A stretch of DNA of 64,000 bases from Leifsonia sp. ALI-44-B (GTDB taxonomy: Bacteria; Actinomycetota; Actinomycetes; Actinomycetales; Microbacteriaceae): contig NZ_MTQL01000007.1 in the NCBI RefSeq assembly GCF_001984125.1, positions 1,364,001 through 1,428,000 of the forward strand, read 5' to 3'. Made by a program: the position numbers and the translations under genes. Shown in pieces: positions 26,176 through 35,760 of the stretch (positions within the stretch are counted from its first letter, which is position 1; each line of letters opens with the position of its first letter). The notes below the pieces were generated by a model that was not told the DNA's origin, ran no database searches, and saw only the letters and a list, made by a program, of their open reading frames with translations.

Positions 26176-27522
26176 ATGCCCCGTCTTTTCGGAACCGACG
26201 GCGTCCGTGGCGTCGCGAACCAACACCTCACTGTCGAGCTCGCGCTCGGTTTGGCCCAGGCCGCCGCGCGCGTGCTCGGTGAGGAAGCTCGCGACGCCGG
26301 ACGCCGTCCGGTTGCAGTGCTCGCCCGAGACCCTCGTGTCTCGGGCGAGTTCATTTCCGCCGCCGTCGCCGCCGGGCTCGCCTCGGCCGGCGTCGACGTG
26401 CTGGAAGCGGGCGTGCTGCCCACCCCGGCAGCCGCCTACCTGATCGCCGACATCGGCGCCGACTTCGGCGTCATGATCTCGGCATCGCACAATCCCGCCC
26501 CCGACAACGGCATCAAATTCTTCGCCCGCGGGGGCCGCAAACTTGCCGATGAGGTCGAAGACCGCATCGAAGAAGCACTCGCCGAGCCGAAACTTGCACC
26601 CATCGGAGCCGATGTGGGGCGCATCCGTCGGTTCGCCGATGCCGAAGACCGCTACGTCGTGCACCTGCTCAGCACGCTGCCGCATCCGCTCGCCGGCATC
26701 CACGTCGTGCTCGACTGCGCCCACGGCGCGGCCGCCGGCGTGTCGCCCGAGGCCTTCCGCGATGCGGGAGCTCAGGTCACCGTGATCGGCAACGACCCCG
26801 ACGGAATGAACATCAACGACGGCGTCGGGTCGACGCACCTCGACCTGCTGGCCGAAGCCGTGCTCGCCCACGGTGCCCAGGTGGGCATCGCGCACGATGG
26901 CGACGCCGACCGCTGCCTGGCCGTCGACGCCGACGGCAACATCATCGACGGCGACCAGATCATGGCCATCCTCGCGGTCTCGATGAAAGAGCGCGGGCGC
27001 CTGCGCGATGACACGCTCGTCGCCACCGTCATGTCGAACCTCGGCCTGCGCATGGCCATGGCCGACAACGGCATCACCATGCTGCAGACGCGCGTGGGCG
27101 ACCGCTACGTGCTCGAAGCCATGAACGAGGGCGGATTCTCGTTGGGCGGCGAACAGTCGGGCCACGTGATCATGAGCGATTTCGCCACGACGGGTGACGG
27201 CATCCTCACCGGTCTGCACCTCGTCAGCGAGATGGCGCGCACCGGCAAGAGCCTCAAAGAACTGGCCGGCGTCATGTCGGTCTACCCGCAGATTCTCGTG
27301 AACGTGAGCGGGGTCGACCGGGCCGCGCTGCACACCGACGAGCCCCTCGCCGTGGCGCTGGCCGAAGCCGAGGCCGAGTTGGGTGAAACCGGACGCGTTT
27401 TGCTGCGGCCGAGTGGCACCGAGCCGCTCGTGCGCGTCATGGTGGAGGCCGCCGATCAGCCCACGGCCGACCGCCTCGCGCACCGACTCGCGGATGTCGT
27501 GCGCGAACGCCTGAGTGTTTGA
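26176..27522 (+). CDS. glmM: Phosphoglucosamine mutase
   Basis: Encodes 448 residues. GlmM converts glucosamine 6-phosphate to glucosamine 1-phosphate for UDP-GlcNAc and peptidoglycan. It begins [15 protein letters not shown]; the phosphorylated Ser104 is in ISASHNP, the metal loop is DGDADRCL, and the sugar-binding GGEQSGHVI and phosphate-binding [12 protein letters not shown] follow. TAGACT at 26162-26167 lies 8 bases before the ATG, consistent with a leaderless transcript. Its stop codon begins a 28-bp tandem array. Confidence 0.97.
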   Translation: MPRLFGTDGVRGVANQHLTVELALGLAQAAARVLGEEARDAGRRPVAVLARDPRVSGEFISAAVAAGLASAGVDVLEAGVLPTPAAAYLIADIGADFGVMISASHNPAPDNGIKFFARGGRKLADEVEDRIEEALAEPKLAPIGADVGRIRRFADAEDRYVVHLLSTLPHPLAGIHVVLDCAHGAAAGVSPEAFRDAGAQVTVIGNDPDGMNINDGVGSTHLDLLAEAVLAHGAQVGIAHDGDADRCLAVDADGNIIDGDQIMAILAVSMKERGRLRDDTLVATVMSNLGLRMAMADNGITMLQTRVGDRYVLEAMNEGGFSLGGEQSGHVIMSDFATTGDGILTGLHLVSEMARTGKSLKELAGVMSVYPQILVNVSGVDRAALHTDEPLAVALAEAEAELGETGRVLLRPSGTEPLVRVMVEAADQPTADRLAHRLADVVRERLSV

Positions 27523-27659
27523 TGCGTTCTCTGAACGCCCGGGGGTCTAACGCGTTCTCCGGCCGTCCGGGTATCTGACGCTTTCCCCCAAGCACTGAGG
27601 GCCTGACGCGTTCGTCAAGCGCCCGGATCGCTGACGCGTTCTGTAGAACGCCCTCGCTA
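27520..27659. repeat. Five-unit 28-bp tandem repeat between convergent glmM and coaA
   Basis: Five contiguous units begin at 27520, 27548, 27576, 27604 and 27632, an exact 28-bp period. The consensus is about TGACGCGTTCT, a short variable part, then AACGCCCGG. The array starts at the glmM stop codon and ends at the coaA stop codon, filling the gap exactly. Units 1 and 5 form perfect GCGTTC/GAACGC hairpins and could terminate transcription from either side. Confidence 0.85.
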
Positions 27660-28652
27660 GACCTTGCGCAGCAGGACCGAGCTGACCGAGTGGTTCGAGT
27701 CTTTGCGCAGGACGAGTTTCGCGCGCGCTTTGGTGGGACGGATGTTGTCGACCAGGTTGGGCTCGTTGATCTCGGTCCAGTAGAGGCGGGCTCGCTTGCG
27801 CGCCTCGTCGGCCGTGAGGTCGGTGAAGACGTTGAAGTAGGAGTTGGGGTTGGCGAAAGCGCCCTGCTGCAACTGCATGAAGCGGTCCTCGTACCACTGC
27901 GCGATATCCGACGTGCGGGCGTCGACGTAGATGCTGAAGTCGAAGAGGTCGCTCACCGCGAGGCTGCGACCGTTGGGGGCCGGCTGCAGCACGTTGAGAC
28001 CTTCGACGATGAGGACATCCGGTCGGCGCACCACGACGTGCGCGTCCTCGACGATGTCGTACTTCATGTGCGAGTAGACGGGTGTGCGCACCTCGGAGCG
28101 GCCGCTCTTGACCTCGGTGATGAAGCGCAGCAGCGCCCGCCGGTCGTAGGACTCGGGGAAGCCTTTGCGCGCCATGATGCCGCGGCGCTCGAGTTCGGCG
28201 TTGGGGTAGAGGAACCCGTCGGTGGTGACGAGCTCGACGCGCGGGGTGTCGGGCCAGCGGGCCATGAGCTCGCGCAGGAGCCGGGCCACGGTCGACTTGC
28301 CGACCGCGACCGAACCCGCCACGCCGATGACGAAGGGTGTGCGGGCGGTGCTGCCGCCGAGGAAAGCCGTCGTGTCGTCGTGAAGCTTCTTCGCGTTGGC
28401 GACGTAGAGGCTGAGCAGGCGGCTGAGGGGCAGATAGACCTCGGCGACCTCGCCCATGTCGAGACGATCGCCGATGCCCCGCAGTTGCACGATCTCGGCA
28501 TCCGTCAGCGGCGAGGACGTCGTGGGGGCCAGCCGCGCCCAGTCGGAGCGGAGGATTTCGACGAAGGGCGTCGACTCGGAGGCGGTCGTGACCTGGCCCG
28601 TCGCGGGGGACGGGGGCGTGGCCGACGCGTCGGCTCGAGGGGCTCCTGACAT
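27657..28652 (-). CDS. coaA: Type I pantothenate kinase
   Basis: Encodes 331 residues from ATG at 28652. CoaA phosphorylates pantothenate, the first and regulated step of coenzyme A synthesis. The P-loop is GVAGSVAVGKST, followed by VELVTTDGFLYPN and KGFPESYDRRALLRFI, all diagnostic of the bacterial type I enzyme. A longer upstream frame was rejected because its extra 70 residues run into the divergent glmS gene. The first 30 residues are a non-conserved Pro/Ala-rich lead. Confidence 0.96.
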   Translation of the reverse strand: MSGAPRADASATPPSPATGQVTTASESTPFVEILRSDWARLAPTTSSPLTDAEIVQLRGIGDRLDMGEVAEVYLPLSRLLSLYVANAKKLHDDTTAFLGGSTARTPFVIGVAGSVAVGKSTVARLLRELMARWPDTPRVELVTTDGFLYPNAELERRGIMARKGFPESYDRRALLRFITEVKSGRSEVRTPVYSHMKYDIVEDAHVVVRRPDVLIVEGLNVLQPAPNGRSLAVSDLFDFSIYVDARTSDIAQWYEDRFMQLQQGAFANPNSYFNVFTDLTADEARKRARLYWTEINEPNLVDNIRPTKARAKLVLRKDSNHSVSSVLLRKV

Positions 28653-28660
28653 AGGGATAC

Positions 28661-28679
28661 AGTCTATTCCGGGTAGGCT
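28661..28679. promoter_or_regulatory. Back-to-back -10 elements of divergent coaA and glmS
   Basis: Only 34 bp separate the two start codons. TAGGCT at 28674-28679 is 7 bases before the glmS ATG; on the other strand TAGACT at 28661-28666 is 8 bases before the coaA ATG. Both transcripts would be leaderless, and each -35 region would lie inside the start of the other gene. Confidence 0.6.
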
Positions 28680-28686
28680 GTCGAAC

Positions 28687-30534
28687 ATGTGTGGAATCGT
28701 TGGATACGTCGGAAACGGCGACTCACTTGATGTCTTGCTCACCGGTCTCGGCCGCCTCGAATACCGCGGATACGACTCCGCGGGCGTGGCTGTGATCGAC
28801 GACGACGGGGCCATGCACACGCGCAAACGTGCCGGCAAGCTCAAGGTTCTGGTCGACGACATCCAGGCCGACCCCCTGCCCGCCGGTCACACCGGCATCG
28901 GGCACACGCGCTGGGCCACGCACGGCGGCCCCACCGACGGCAACGCGCACCCGCACCTGGGTGACGACGGCCGCCTGGCCCTGATTCACAACGGCATCAT
29001 CGAGAACTTCAACACGCTGAAGACCGAGCTGCTGGCCGAGGGCTTCACGTTCGAGAGCGAGACCGACACCGAGGTCGCCGCCGTCATGATCGGCCGCGAA
29101 TACCGCCGCGTCGGCAACCTCGAAGAGGCGTTCCGCTCGGTCGTCTCGCGCCTCGAGGGCGCCTTCACGCTCCTCGCCGTTCACCAAGACTCGCCCGGCG
29201 TGGTCGTCGGTGCCCGCCGCAACTCGCCCCTCGTCATCGGCCTGGGCGACGGCGAAAACTTCCTCGGTTCGGATGTCGCGGCCTTCGTCGCCTTCACGCG
29301 CCGGGCCCTCGCCATCGGCCAGGACCAGATCGTCACCATCACGCCTGAGACCGTCACGGTCACGGACTTCGACGGCGCGCCCGTCGAGGTCGAAGCCTTC
29401 GAGGTGCAGTGGGATGCCGCGGCCGCCGAGAAGGGCGGATGGCCGAGCTTCATGGCCAAGGAGATCGACGAAGAGCCCGACGCGGTGGCCAACACCCTGC
29501 GCGGTCGCATCGAGGACGGGCGGATCGTCATCCCCGAACTCGCCGACCTCGACCAGCTCTTCAGCGATATCGACCGCATTGTCGTGATCGCCTGCGGCAC
29601 GGCCGCCTACGCGGGCATGGTGGGCAAGTACGCGCTCGAGAAATGGGCCGGCATCCCCGTCGACGTCGAGCTCAGCCACGAGTTCCGCTACCGCGAGCCC
29701 GTCATCACGCCGCGCACCCTGGTGGTCTCGATCAGCCAGTCGGGCGAGACCATGGACACGCTCATGGCCGTCAAGTTCGCGCGCGAGTCGGGTGCCAAGA
29801 CGCTGTCGGTGTGCAACACGCAGGGCGCCACCATCCCGCGTGAATCGGATGCCGTCGTCTACACGCACGCGGGGCCCGAGGTCGCCGTCGCATCGACCAA
29901 GGCGTTCGTCGCGCAGATCACGGCCCTCTACCTCTTCGCGCTGCACCTCGCGCGCATCCGCGGCACGCAGACCCCCGAGTTCCTCGCCGAGCAGGTCGAG
30001 GAGCTGCGCTCGATCCCCGAGAAGATCCGCTTCGTGCTCGACGAGAAGAAGGTCATCGGCGAGCTCGCGCACTGGATGTCCGACAGCCGCGCGGTCCTGT
30101 TCCTCGGTCGCCACGTGGGCTACCCGATCGCGCTCGAGGGCGCGCTCAAGCTCAAGGAGCTGGCCTACATCCACGCCGAGGGTTTCGCGGCCGGCGAGCT
30201 GAAGCACGGGCCGATCGCCCTGATCGAGCCCGGCCAGCCCGTGTTCGTCATCGTGCCGAGCCCGCGCGGATCGGCCATGCTGCACGCCAAGGTCGTCTCG
30301 AACATCCAGGAGATTCGGGCCCGCGGCGCGCGCATCATCGCGATCGCCGAGGAGGGCGACGCCGCGGTGCTGCCGTTCGCCGACGAGGTGCTGCGCATTC
30401 CGCTCGCCGCGCCGCTGTTCGAACCGCTGCTCGCCGTCATCCCGATGCAGATCTTCGCGATGGAACTGTCGACGGCCAAGGGCCTCGACGTCGACCAGCC
30501 GCGCAACCTGGCCAAGTCCGTCACCGTCGAATAA
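28687..30534 (+). CDS. glmS: Glutamine-fructose-6-phosphate aminotransferase (isomerising)
   Basis: Encodes 615 residues. GlmS makes glucosamine 6-phosphate, the substrate of GlmM. The N-terminal glutaminase domain begins MCGIVGYVG with catalytic Cys2 and has GHTRWATHGGPTDGNAHPH; two SIS sugar-isomerase domains follow (VVIACGTAAYAGMVGKYALE and the C-terminal one), ending DVDQPRNLAKSVTVE. It is full length. No glmS ribozyme fits in the 34-bp upstream gap. Confidence 0.97.
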   Translation: MCGIVGYVGNGDSLDVLLTGLGRLEYRGYDSAGVAVIDDDGAMHTRKRAGKLKVLVDDIQADPLPAGHTGIGHTRWATHGGPTDGNAHPHLGDDGRLALIHNGIIENFNTLKTELLAEGFTFESETDTEVAAVMIGREYRRVGNLEEAFRSVVSRLEGAFTLLAVHQDSPGVVVGARRNSPLVIGLGDGENFLGSDVAAFVAFTRRALAIGQDQIVTITPETVTVTDFDGAPVEVEAFEVQWDAAAAEKGGWPSFMAKEIDEEPDAVANTLRGRIEDGRIVIPELADLDQLFSDIDRIVVIACGTAAYAGMVGKYALEKWAGIPVDVELSHEFRYREPVITPRTLVVSISQSGETMDTLMAVKFARESGAKTLSVCNTQGATIPRESDAVVYTHAGPEVAVASTKAFVAQITALYLFALHLARIRGTQTPEFLAEQVEELRSIPEKIRFVLDEKKVIGELAHWMSDSRAVLFLGRHVGYPIALEGALKLKELAYIHAEGFAAGELKHGPIALIEPGQPVFVIVPSPRGSAMLHAKVVSNIQEIRARGARIIAIAEEGDAAVLPFADEVLRIPLAAPLFEPLLAVIPMQIFAMELSTAKGLDVDQPRNLAKSVTVE

Positions 30535-30619
30535 CCGACATGGATGCGGGTCGCCGGTCTCGTGTCGGCGACCTCCCGTCGTCGGCACTCACGTCAGTAG
30601 CCACTCCCGGAGGTGCGCG

Positions 30620-31009
30620 ATGATCGTCGGAATCGGCGTCGACCTCGTCGATCTGGCGCGTTTCGAGCGCTCGGTGTCGCGCACGCCTCGGCTGAAGGAA
30701 CGCCTGTTCACGGCGGCCGAGCGCGAGAAGCCGTTGCGTTCGCTGGCCGGGCGGTTTGCTGCGAAGGAAGCTTTGATCAAGGCGCTCGGCTCGTCGGACG
30801 GCATCCGCTGGCTCGAGATCGAGGTGTCGAACGGCCCCGAGGGTGACCCTGAATTCCGTTTCACGGGCGGCACGGCCGAACGGGTCGCGACGCGCGGAAT
30901 CGACGTCGTGCACCTCTCGATGAGCCACGACGGCGGCGCCGCGATCGCCTTCGTCGTCGCGGAGCGCCACTCGCCCGCCGAGCGGGCCCCAGAAGCTGAG
31001 GCAAAATAG
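30620..31009 (+). CDS. acpS: Holo-[acyl-carrier-protein] synthase
   Basis: Encodes 129 residues. AcpS transfers 4'-phosphopantetheine from CoA to acyl carrier proteins. The magnesium ligands are visible as Asp8 in GIGVDLVDLARF and Glu50 in GRFAAKEALIKAL. It starts with ATG after GGAGG at 30610-30614. alr follows after four bases. Confidence 0.96.
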   Translation: MIVGIGVDLVDLARFERSVSRTPRLKERLFTAAEREKPLRSLAGRFAAKEALIKALGSSDGIRWLEIEVSNGPEGDPEFRFTGGTAERVATRGIDVVHLSMSHDGGAAIAFVVAERHSPAERAPEAEAK

Positions 31010-31013
31010 CACC

Positions 31014-32123
31014 ATGACCGACTTCCGAAGCGCCACCATCGACCTTGCCGCGGTCGGCGCCAACCTGCGCCGCGTGCGCGAGATCGTCGGCGACGTCAAG
31101 GTGCTCACGGTCGTGAAGGCTGATGCCTACGGCCACGGCGCCGTCGAGGTGGCGCGCGCGGCGGTTGCGGCGGGCGCCGACTACCTGGGCACGGCCGACC
31201 TCGACGAGGCGCTGGCGCTCCGGGCGGCGGGCATCGAGGCGCCCATCCTGTGCTGGCTCCACGGGCCCGATGTCGCGTTCGACGAGGCGTTGGATGTGGG
31301 CATCGAGATCGGTGTGTCGTCGGCGTCGCAATTGGAGCGCGTGGCGGCCGCGGCATCCCGCGAACGGCCGGCCGTCGTGCAGCTGAAGCTCGAGACGGGT
31401 TTGAGCCGCAACGGCGCTTCCGAGAGCGAGTGGGATGCGCTGTTCGCGCGGGCCCAGGCGCTCGAATCGGACGGGCTGCTGCGCGTGCACGGGCTGTTCA
31501 CGCACGTGTCGAACACCTCGCCCGAGGAAGATCGCGCGGCCCTGGCCTGCTTCGAGCGCGGCATCCGCTTGGCCGCTCAGGCCGGTTTGCGACCCGTGCT
31601 GCTGCACGCGGCGGCGACGGCGGCGGCGATCGATCTGCCCGAGTCGCGCTACGACATGATTCGCCTGGGCGTCGGGCTCTACGGCCTGAGTCCCTTCGAC
31701 GACCGCACCTCGGCGGACCTCGGCCTCGTGCCCGTGATGCGACTGTCGGCGCGCGTGGCGGCGGTCAGAACCGTGGATGCCGGAGCCGGCGTCTCCTACA
31801 ACTACACGTATCGCACCGAAGCGCCCACGCGACTCGCCCTCGTGCCGCTGGGCTACGCCGACGGCATCCCGCGGCACGCCTCGAACCGGGGGCCCGTGTC
31901 GATCAACGGCCGCCGCTACACCGTGGCCGGGCGCGTGGCCATGGATCAGTTCGTCGTCGACGTGGGGTCGGATGAGGTCGCGGTGGGCGACGAGGTCGTG
32001 CTCTTCGGCGCGGGGCGAGGCGGCGAACCGACGGCGGATGACTGGGCCGACGCGGCCGACACCATCAACTACGAGATCGTGACGCGGATCGGGCCGCGGG
32101 TGCGCAAGGAGTACCGCTCGTGA
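31014..32123 (+). CDS. alr: Alanine racemase
   Basis: Encodes 369 residues. The enzyme makes D-alanine for peptidoglycan. The PLP lysine is Lys35 in VVKADAYGHGAVE, and the C-terminal domain supplies the catalytic tyrosine in AGVSYNYTYRTE; LGYADGIPR and AGRVAMDQFVVD are family motifs. Its stop overlaps the GTG start of tsaE. Confidence 0.97.
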   Translation: MTDFRSATIDLAAVGANLRRVREIVGDVKVLTVVKADAYGHGAVEVARAAVAAGADYLGTADLDEALALRAAGIEAPILCWLHGPDVAFDEALDVGIEIGVSSASQLERVAAAASRERPAVVQLKLETGLSRNGASESEWDALFARAQALESDGLLRVHGLFTHVSNTSPEEDRAALACFERGIRLAAQAGLRPVLLHAAATAAAIDLPESRYDMIRLGVGLYGLSPFDDRTSADLGLVPVMRLSARVAAVRTVDAGAGVSYNYTYRTEAPTRLALVPLGYADGIPRHASNRGPVSINGRRYTVAGRVAMDQFVVDVGSDEVAVGDEVVLFGAGRGGEPTADDWADAADTINYEIVTRIGPRVRKEYRS

Positions 32124-32575
32124 GCGGGCCGCAGGTGCTCGAGCTGCCGTTCGACGCCGAGGTGCCGACGGCGGAGGACATGCACGAGCTGGGCATCCGC
32201 TTCGCGGGGCTGCTGCGGGCGGGCGACCTGGTGGTGCTCGACGGCCCGCTCGGCGCGGGGAAGACCACGTTGAGCCGCGGCATCGGCGAGGGCCTCGGCA
32301 TCCGAGGGCCCGTGACCAGCCCCACGTTCGTGCTCGCGCGCACGCACCCCTCGCTCGTGGGCGGGCCGCCGCTCGTGCACGTCGATGCCTACCGCCTGGG
32401 CAGCGCGCTCGAACTCGACGACCTCGACATCGACTTCGAGCGCTCCGTCGTGGTGGTCGAGTGGGGCAGCGGCATGCTGGATGGCGTGGCCGACGCCTGG
32501 TACGAGGTGCGCATCGAGCGCCCCACCGACGTGCGCCGCGTGCGCATCGAGCGGCGGGTGGCCTCGGGCGCCTAA
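32120..32575 (+). CDS. tsaE: tRNA threonylcarbamoyladenosine biosynthesis ATPase TsaE
   Basis: Encodes 151 residues. TsaE is the ATPase that drives the TsaB-TsaD complex in t6A37 modification of ANN-decoding tRNAs. Walker A GPLGAGKT is at 42-49, followed by SPTFVLARTH and VHVDAYRLGS, as expected for the family. The GTG start overlaps the alr stop (GTGA). Confidence 0.95.
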   Translation: MSGPQVLELPFDAEVPTAEDMHELGIRFAGLLRAGDLVVLDGPLGAGKTTLSRGIGEGLGIRGPVTSPTFVLARTHPSLVGGPPLVHVDAYRLGSALELDDLDIDFERSVVVVEWGSGMLDGVADAWYEVRIERPTDVRRVRIERRVASGA

Positions 32576-32613
32576 GCCGAATCTGGCCCGCGCCCCGAAG
32601 GTAGGCTGGGGGA

Positions 32614-33216
32614 GTGCTATTGGTCCTGGATTCCTCCATCGGAACGAGCGTCGCCGTCGTCGACCTCGAACGCGGCGTGATCGCCGAACGCGGCGAGGCC
32701 GACACCATGCGCCACGCCGAGGTCGTGGGCGCACTCATCCGCGATGTGCTCGCCGAGGCGGATGTCTCGATCGACGAGTTGTCGGGTGTCGTGGCGGGAA
32801 TGGGCCCCGGGCCCTTCACGGGTCTGCGCATCGGGATCGCCGCGGCCCGGGTGTTCGCGCTCGGCGCCGGCAAACCGCTCGTGCCCATGGTCAGCCACGA
32901 CGCCATCGCGGCCGACTGGTACGAGGCGGGGGGAACGGGCGAGCTGCTCGTCGTGACCGATGCGCGCCGCCGCGAGCGGTACTACTCCACCTACAGCGAC
33001 GCCGATACGCGCGTGCAGGGGCCCGCCCTGGCGAAGCCCGACGACCTGCCCGAGGCCGCGAACCGGGTGGATGCGACATCCGTGTCGGCCGGCGCGCTCG
33101 GCATGGTGGCCGAACGACGTTATGCGGCCGGACTGCCCTTCCCCGCCGACGAACCGCTCTACCTGCGCTCGCCCGACGTGACGCTGTCGGCGGGCCCCAA
33201 GCGGGTGACGGCGTGA
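32614..33216 (+). CDS. tsaB: tRNA threonylcarbamoyladenosine biosynthesis protein TsaB
   Basis: Encodes 200 residues. TsaB partners TsaD as an inactive ASKHA-fold homologue. It begins MLLVLDSSIGTSVAVVD and contains GMGPGPFTGLRIGIAAARVFA, the family hallmark. The GTG start has no clear ribosome-binding site, but TAGGCT at 32602-32607 ends 6 bases before it, indicating a leaderless transcript inside the cluster. The stop overlaps the rimI start. Confidence 0.95.
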   Translation: MLLVLDSSIGTSVAVVDLERGVIAERGEADTMRHAEVVGALIRDVLAEADVSIDELSGVVAGMGPGPFTGLRIGIAAARVFALGAGKPLVPMVSHDAIAADWYEAGGTGELLVVTDARRRERYYSTYSDADTRVQGPALAKPDDLPEAANRVDATSVSAGALGMVAERRYAAGLPFPADEPLYLRSPDVTLSAGPKRVTA

Positions 33217-33731
33217 CCTGGCAGCTGCGCCGCGCCACGGTCGACGACGTTGCGGCCATCATGGCCATCGAGACGAGCGTGTTCGAGACCGACGCGTGGA
33301 GCGACGAGATGATGCGAGCGGATGTCGCGTCGCCGCACACCTATTACGTGGTCGCCTTCCATCCCGAAACGCCCGACGTGATCGACGGCTATGCCGGCTT
33401 TCTCGCCCCCGCCGGATCGCGCGACGGCGACGTGCAGACCATCGCCGTCGCCGAACACGCCAGGCGCCGGGGCCTTGGCCGCGTGCTCATGGGTGCTCTG
33501 CTGGGCGAGGCCCGACGCCGTCGCGTCTCGGAGGTTTTTCTCGAGGTGCGCGAAGACAATCCGGTCGCGCAGGGCCTCTACGAGAGCCTCGGTTTCGTGC
33601 CCATCGCGGTGCGGCCCCACTATTACCAACCGGATGACGTCGCCGCCGTCGTCATGAAACTCACCGTCCCCGAGCCGCAACCCGGCCTGGCGGTCGGCCA
33701 CGAGATCACCGCCACGGAGGCCCCCGCGTGA
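33213..33731 (+). CDS. rimI: Ribosomal protein S18 alanine N-acetyltransferase
   Basis: Encodes 172 residues with a single GNAT domain: acetyl-CoA loop [14 protein letters not shown] and the C-terminal [17 protein letters not shown]. RimI acetylates the N-terminal alanine of S18; in actinobacteria it may act on other proteins. GTG at 33213 overlaps the tsaB stop, and this tsaB-rimI-tsaD order is common. A longer upstream frame is a shadow. Confidence 0.93.
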   Translation: MTWQLRRATVDDVAAIMAIETSVFETDAWSDEMMRADVASPHTYYVVAFHPETPDVIDGYAGFLAPAGSRDGDVQTIAVAEHARRRGLGRVLMGALLGEARRRRVSEVFLEVREDNPVAQGLYESLGFVPIAVRPHYYQPDDVAAVVMKLTVPEPQPGLAVGHEITATEAPA

Positions 33732-34786
33732 ACACCGACAACCCGCTCGTCCTCGGCATCGAGACGTCGTGCGACGAAACCGGCATCGGCATCGTGCGCG
33801 GGCGCGAGCTGCTGAGCAACACCATCGCGTCGTCCATGGACGAACACGCGCGCTACGGCGGCGTCGTGCCCGAGGTCGCCGCGCGTGCGCACCTCGAGGC
33901 CATCGTGCCCGCCATTCACGAGGCCGTCGCCGAGGCGGGCATCAGCCTGCACGATCTCGATGCGATCGCCGTCACATCGGGCCCCGGGCTGTCGGGTGCG
34001 CTCATGGTCGGTATCGGCGCGGCCAAGGCGCTCGCCGTGTCGCTCGACAAGCCGCTCTACGCCGTGAACCACCTCGTCGGACACGTGGGCGCCGACATCC
34101 TCGATCCCGCGGGGGACGCCTTCGAGTACCCGACCGTGGCGCTGCTCGTGTCGGGCGGGCACACGTCTCTGCTGCTCGTGCGCGACCTCGTGAGCGACGT
34201 CGAGCTGTTGGGCGAGACGATCGACGACGCGGCGGGGGAGGCCTTCGACAAGGTTGCTCGCGTGCTGGGGCTGCCTTACCCGGGTGGGCCGCAGATCGAC
34301 CGCGTGGCGGCATCCGGAGACCCGAAAGTGATTCGTTTCCCGCGCGGTTTGACGCTGCCGAAGGACCTCGAGAAGCATCGCTACGACTTCTCGTTCTCGG
34401 GGCTGAAGACGGCCGTGGCACGGTGGGTCGAGAAGAAACGCGACGACGGCGAAGAGGTGCCGGTCGCGGATGTCGCGGCGAGTTTTCGTGAGGCCGTGGC
34501 GGATGTTCTGCTGACCAAGGCCATCGCGGCATGCCACGACTATGACGTGCCGCGCCTGCTGCTGGGCGGGGGCGTGGTCGCGAATGCGCGCGTGCGCGAG
34601 CTGGCCGCCGAACGCGCTCGGGCCGCGGGGGTGCAGCTGAGGATTCCGCCGCTGTCGCTGTGCACCGACAACGGGGCCATGATCGCCGAGCTCGGGGCGC
34701 AGCTGATCATGAACGGGCACGCGCCGTCGACGCTCGACTTCCCGGCCGACTCGTCGTTGCCCGTGACCGAGATCCAGGTGCGCTGA
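33728..34786 (+). CDS. tsaD: tRNA N6-adenosine threonylcarbamoyltransferase TsaD
   Basis: Encodes 352 residues. TsaD transfers the threonylcarbamoyl group to A37 of tRNA. It begins with [17 protein letters not shown]; the metal-binding histidines are His115 and His119 in [16 protein letters not shown] and the late [13 protein letters not shown] are conserved. The GTG start overlaps the rimI stop. Confidence 0.97.
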   Translation: MNTDNPLVLGIETSCDETGIGIVRGRELLSNTIASSMDEHARYGGVVPEVAARAHLEAIVPAIHEAVAEAGISLHDLDAIAVTSGPGLSGALMVGIGAAKALAVSLDKPLYAVNHLVGHVGADILDPAGDAFEYPTVALLVSGGHTSLLLVRDLVSDVELLGETIDDAAGEAFDKVARVLGLPYPGGPQIDRVAASGDPKVIRFPRGLTLPKDLEKHRYDFSFSGLKTAVARWVEKKRDDGEEVPVADVAASFREAVADVLLTKAIAACHDYDVPRLLLGGGVVANARVRELAAERARAAGVQLRIPPLSLCTDNGAMIAELGAQLIMNGHAPSTLDFPADSSLPVTEIQVR

Positions 34787-34887
34787 GGTTCTGCACGGAG
34801 TTATCCACAGGCGGCTCCGTCGGTGGAGTCTGGGTCGGGAACTCAATACGCTAGACCCGGCGGCAGACGCCCGGCTAAGGAGACCTC

Positions 34888-35760
34888 ATGACCGACGAAC
34901 AACGTCCCCAGGGCGAGCCGCCTGTGCCGCCGCAGCCGACGCAAGGCTGGCAGGCCCCCGCGGCGAACGGCCAGGTTCCCGGCACGAACGGGCAGGCTCC
35001 CGGGCAGCCGGCGCCGACGTGGCAGCAGGGCGGGGCTCAGCAGCAGCCTTATGGGCAGCCGCAGCAGTATGGGCAGCCGTCGTATGGGCAGCCTCAGTCT
35101 GCCGGCCAGTCCCCGCAATCGCACGGCTACGGCCAGCCGCAGCAGCCCGGCCAGCCTCAGGGTTACGGCCAGCCGCAGGAACACGGGCAGTCCCAGCCCT
35201 CTGCCCAGTCGCAGCAGTACGGGCAGCCGGTTCAGCAGTATGGCCAGCCGCAACAGTATGGGCAGCCGCAACAGTATGGCCAAGCTCAGCAGTACGGCCA
35301 GCCGCAGACGTTCGGTCAGCCGCAGCAGTATGGGCAACCTCAGCAGTACGGCCAGCCACAGCAGTATGGCCAGCCTCAATCCAGCGGCCAGGGTGGCACG
35401 GGAGGTCAGGCGGCCTACGGCACGCCCACGCAAGCTCCGGTCGGTTATGGCGCGTACCCCGGCTACGAGCAGGGCATTGCCGCGGCCAGCGCGATCCCGG
35501 CGAAGCCGTCGAAGCCCGGGCATCCGCTCGCCACGACGGGTGTCGTGCTGGGTGTCATCGGCGTGATCGGCGGCATCATCTTCGGGTGGACGCTGCCCGT
35601 CGCCATCGTCGCCCTCGTGCTCGGCTTGCGCGCCCGCCGCAAAGAACCGCACGCGTCGGGCATGGCGCTCGCCGCGGTCGTGACGGGCGGCGTGGGAACG
35701 GTGCTGTCGCTCGCCTGGTTGGCCTACAGCATCGTGACGATCATCGACTATCTGAAGTAA
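34888..35760 (+). CDS. DUF4190-like membrane protein with long Gln/Gly/Pro/Tyr repeat domain
   Basis: Encodes 290 residues. Residues about 1-190 form a low-complexity region with more than 15 copies of a YGQPQQ-like hexapeptide, resembling prion-like or silk-like domains. The C-terminal 80 residues contain two hydrophobic segments ([20 protein letters not shown] and [20 protein letters not shown]) separated by [19 protein letters not shown], the pattern of DUF4190 proteins. The repeat part is presumably cytoplasmic. Strong TAAGGAG before the ATG. The last 20 bases overlap the convergent methyltransferase gene. Function unknown. Confidence 0.85.
   Translation: MTDEQRPQGEPPVPPQPTQGWQAPAANGQVPGTNGQAPGQPAPTWQQGGAQQQPYGQPQQYGQPSYGQPQSAGQSPQSHGYGQPQQPGQPQGYGQPQEHGQSQPSAQSQQYGQPVQQYGQPQQYGQPQQYGQAQQYGQPQTFGQPQQYGQPQQYGQPQQYGQPQSSGQGGTGGQAAYGTPTQAPVGYGAYPGYEQGIAAASAIPAKPSKPGHPLATTGVVLGVIGVIGGIIFGWTLPVAIVALVLGLRARRKEPHASGMALAAVVTGGVGTVLSLAWLAYSIVTIIDYLK

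Noticed and set aside
28653-28686. A glmS ribozyme or other riboswitch before glmS
   Set aside because: Only 34 bp separate the divergent start codons, far too little for a known riboswitch.
28653-28862. A longer coaA start giving 401 residues
   Set aside because: It would overlap the conserved glutaminase start of glmS; the ATG at 28652 gives a normal-length kinase and a matching -10.
28723-30588. A long open frame on the strand opposite glmS
   Set aside because: High-GC codon use leaves the antisense frame open; its product is Asp/Arg/His-rich without domains, and glmS is unmistakable on the other strand. The same applies to long antisense frames over secY, mtlR, ptsI, mtlA, mtlD, guaB, glpD and the GH35 gene.
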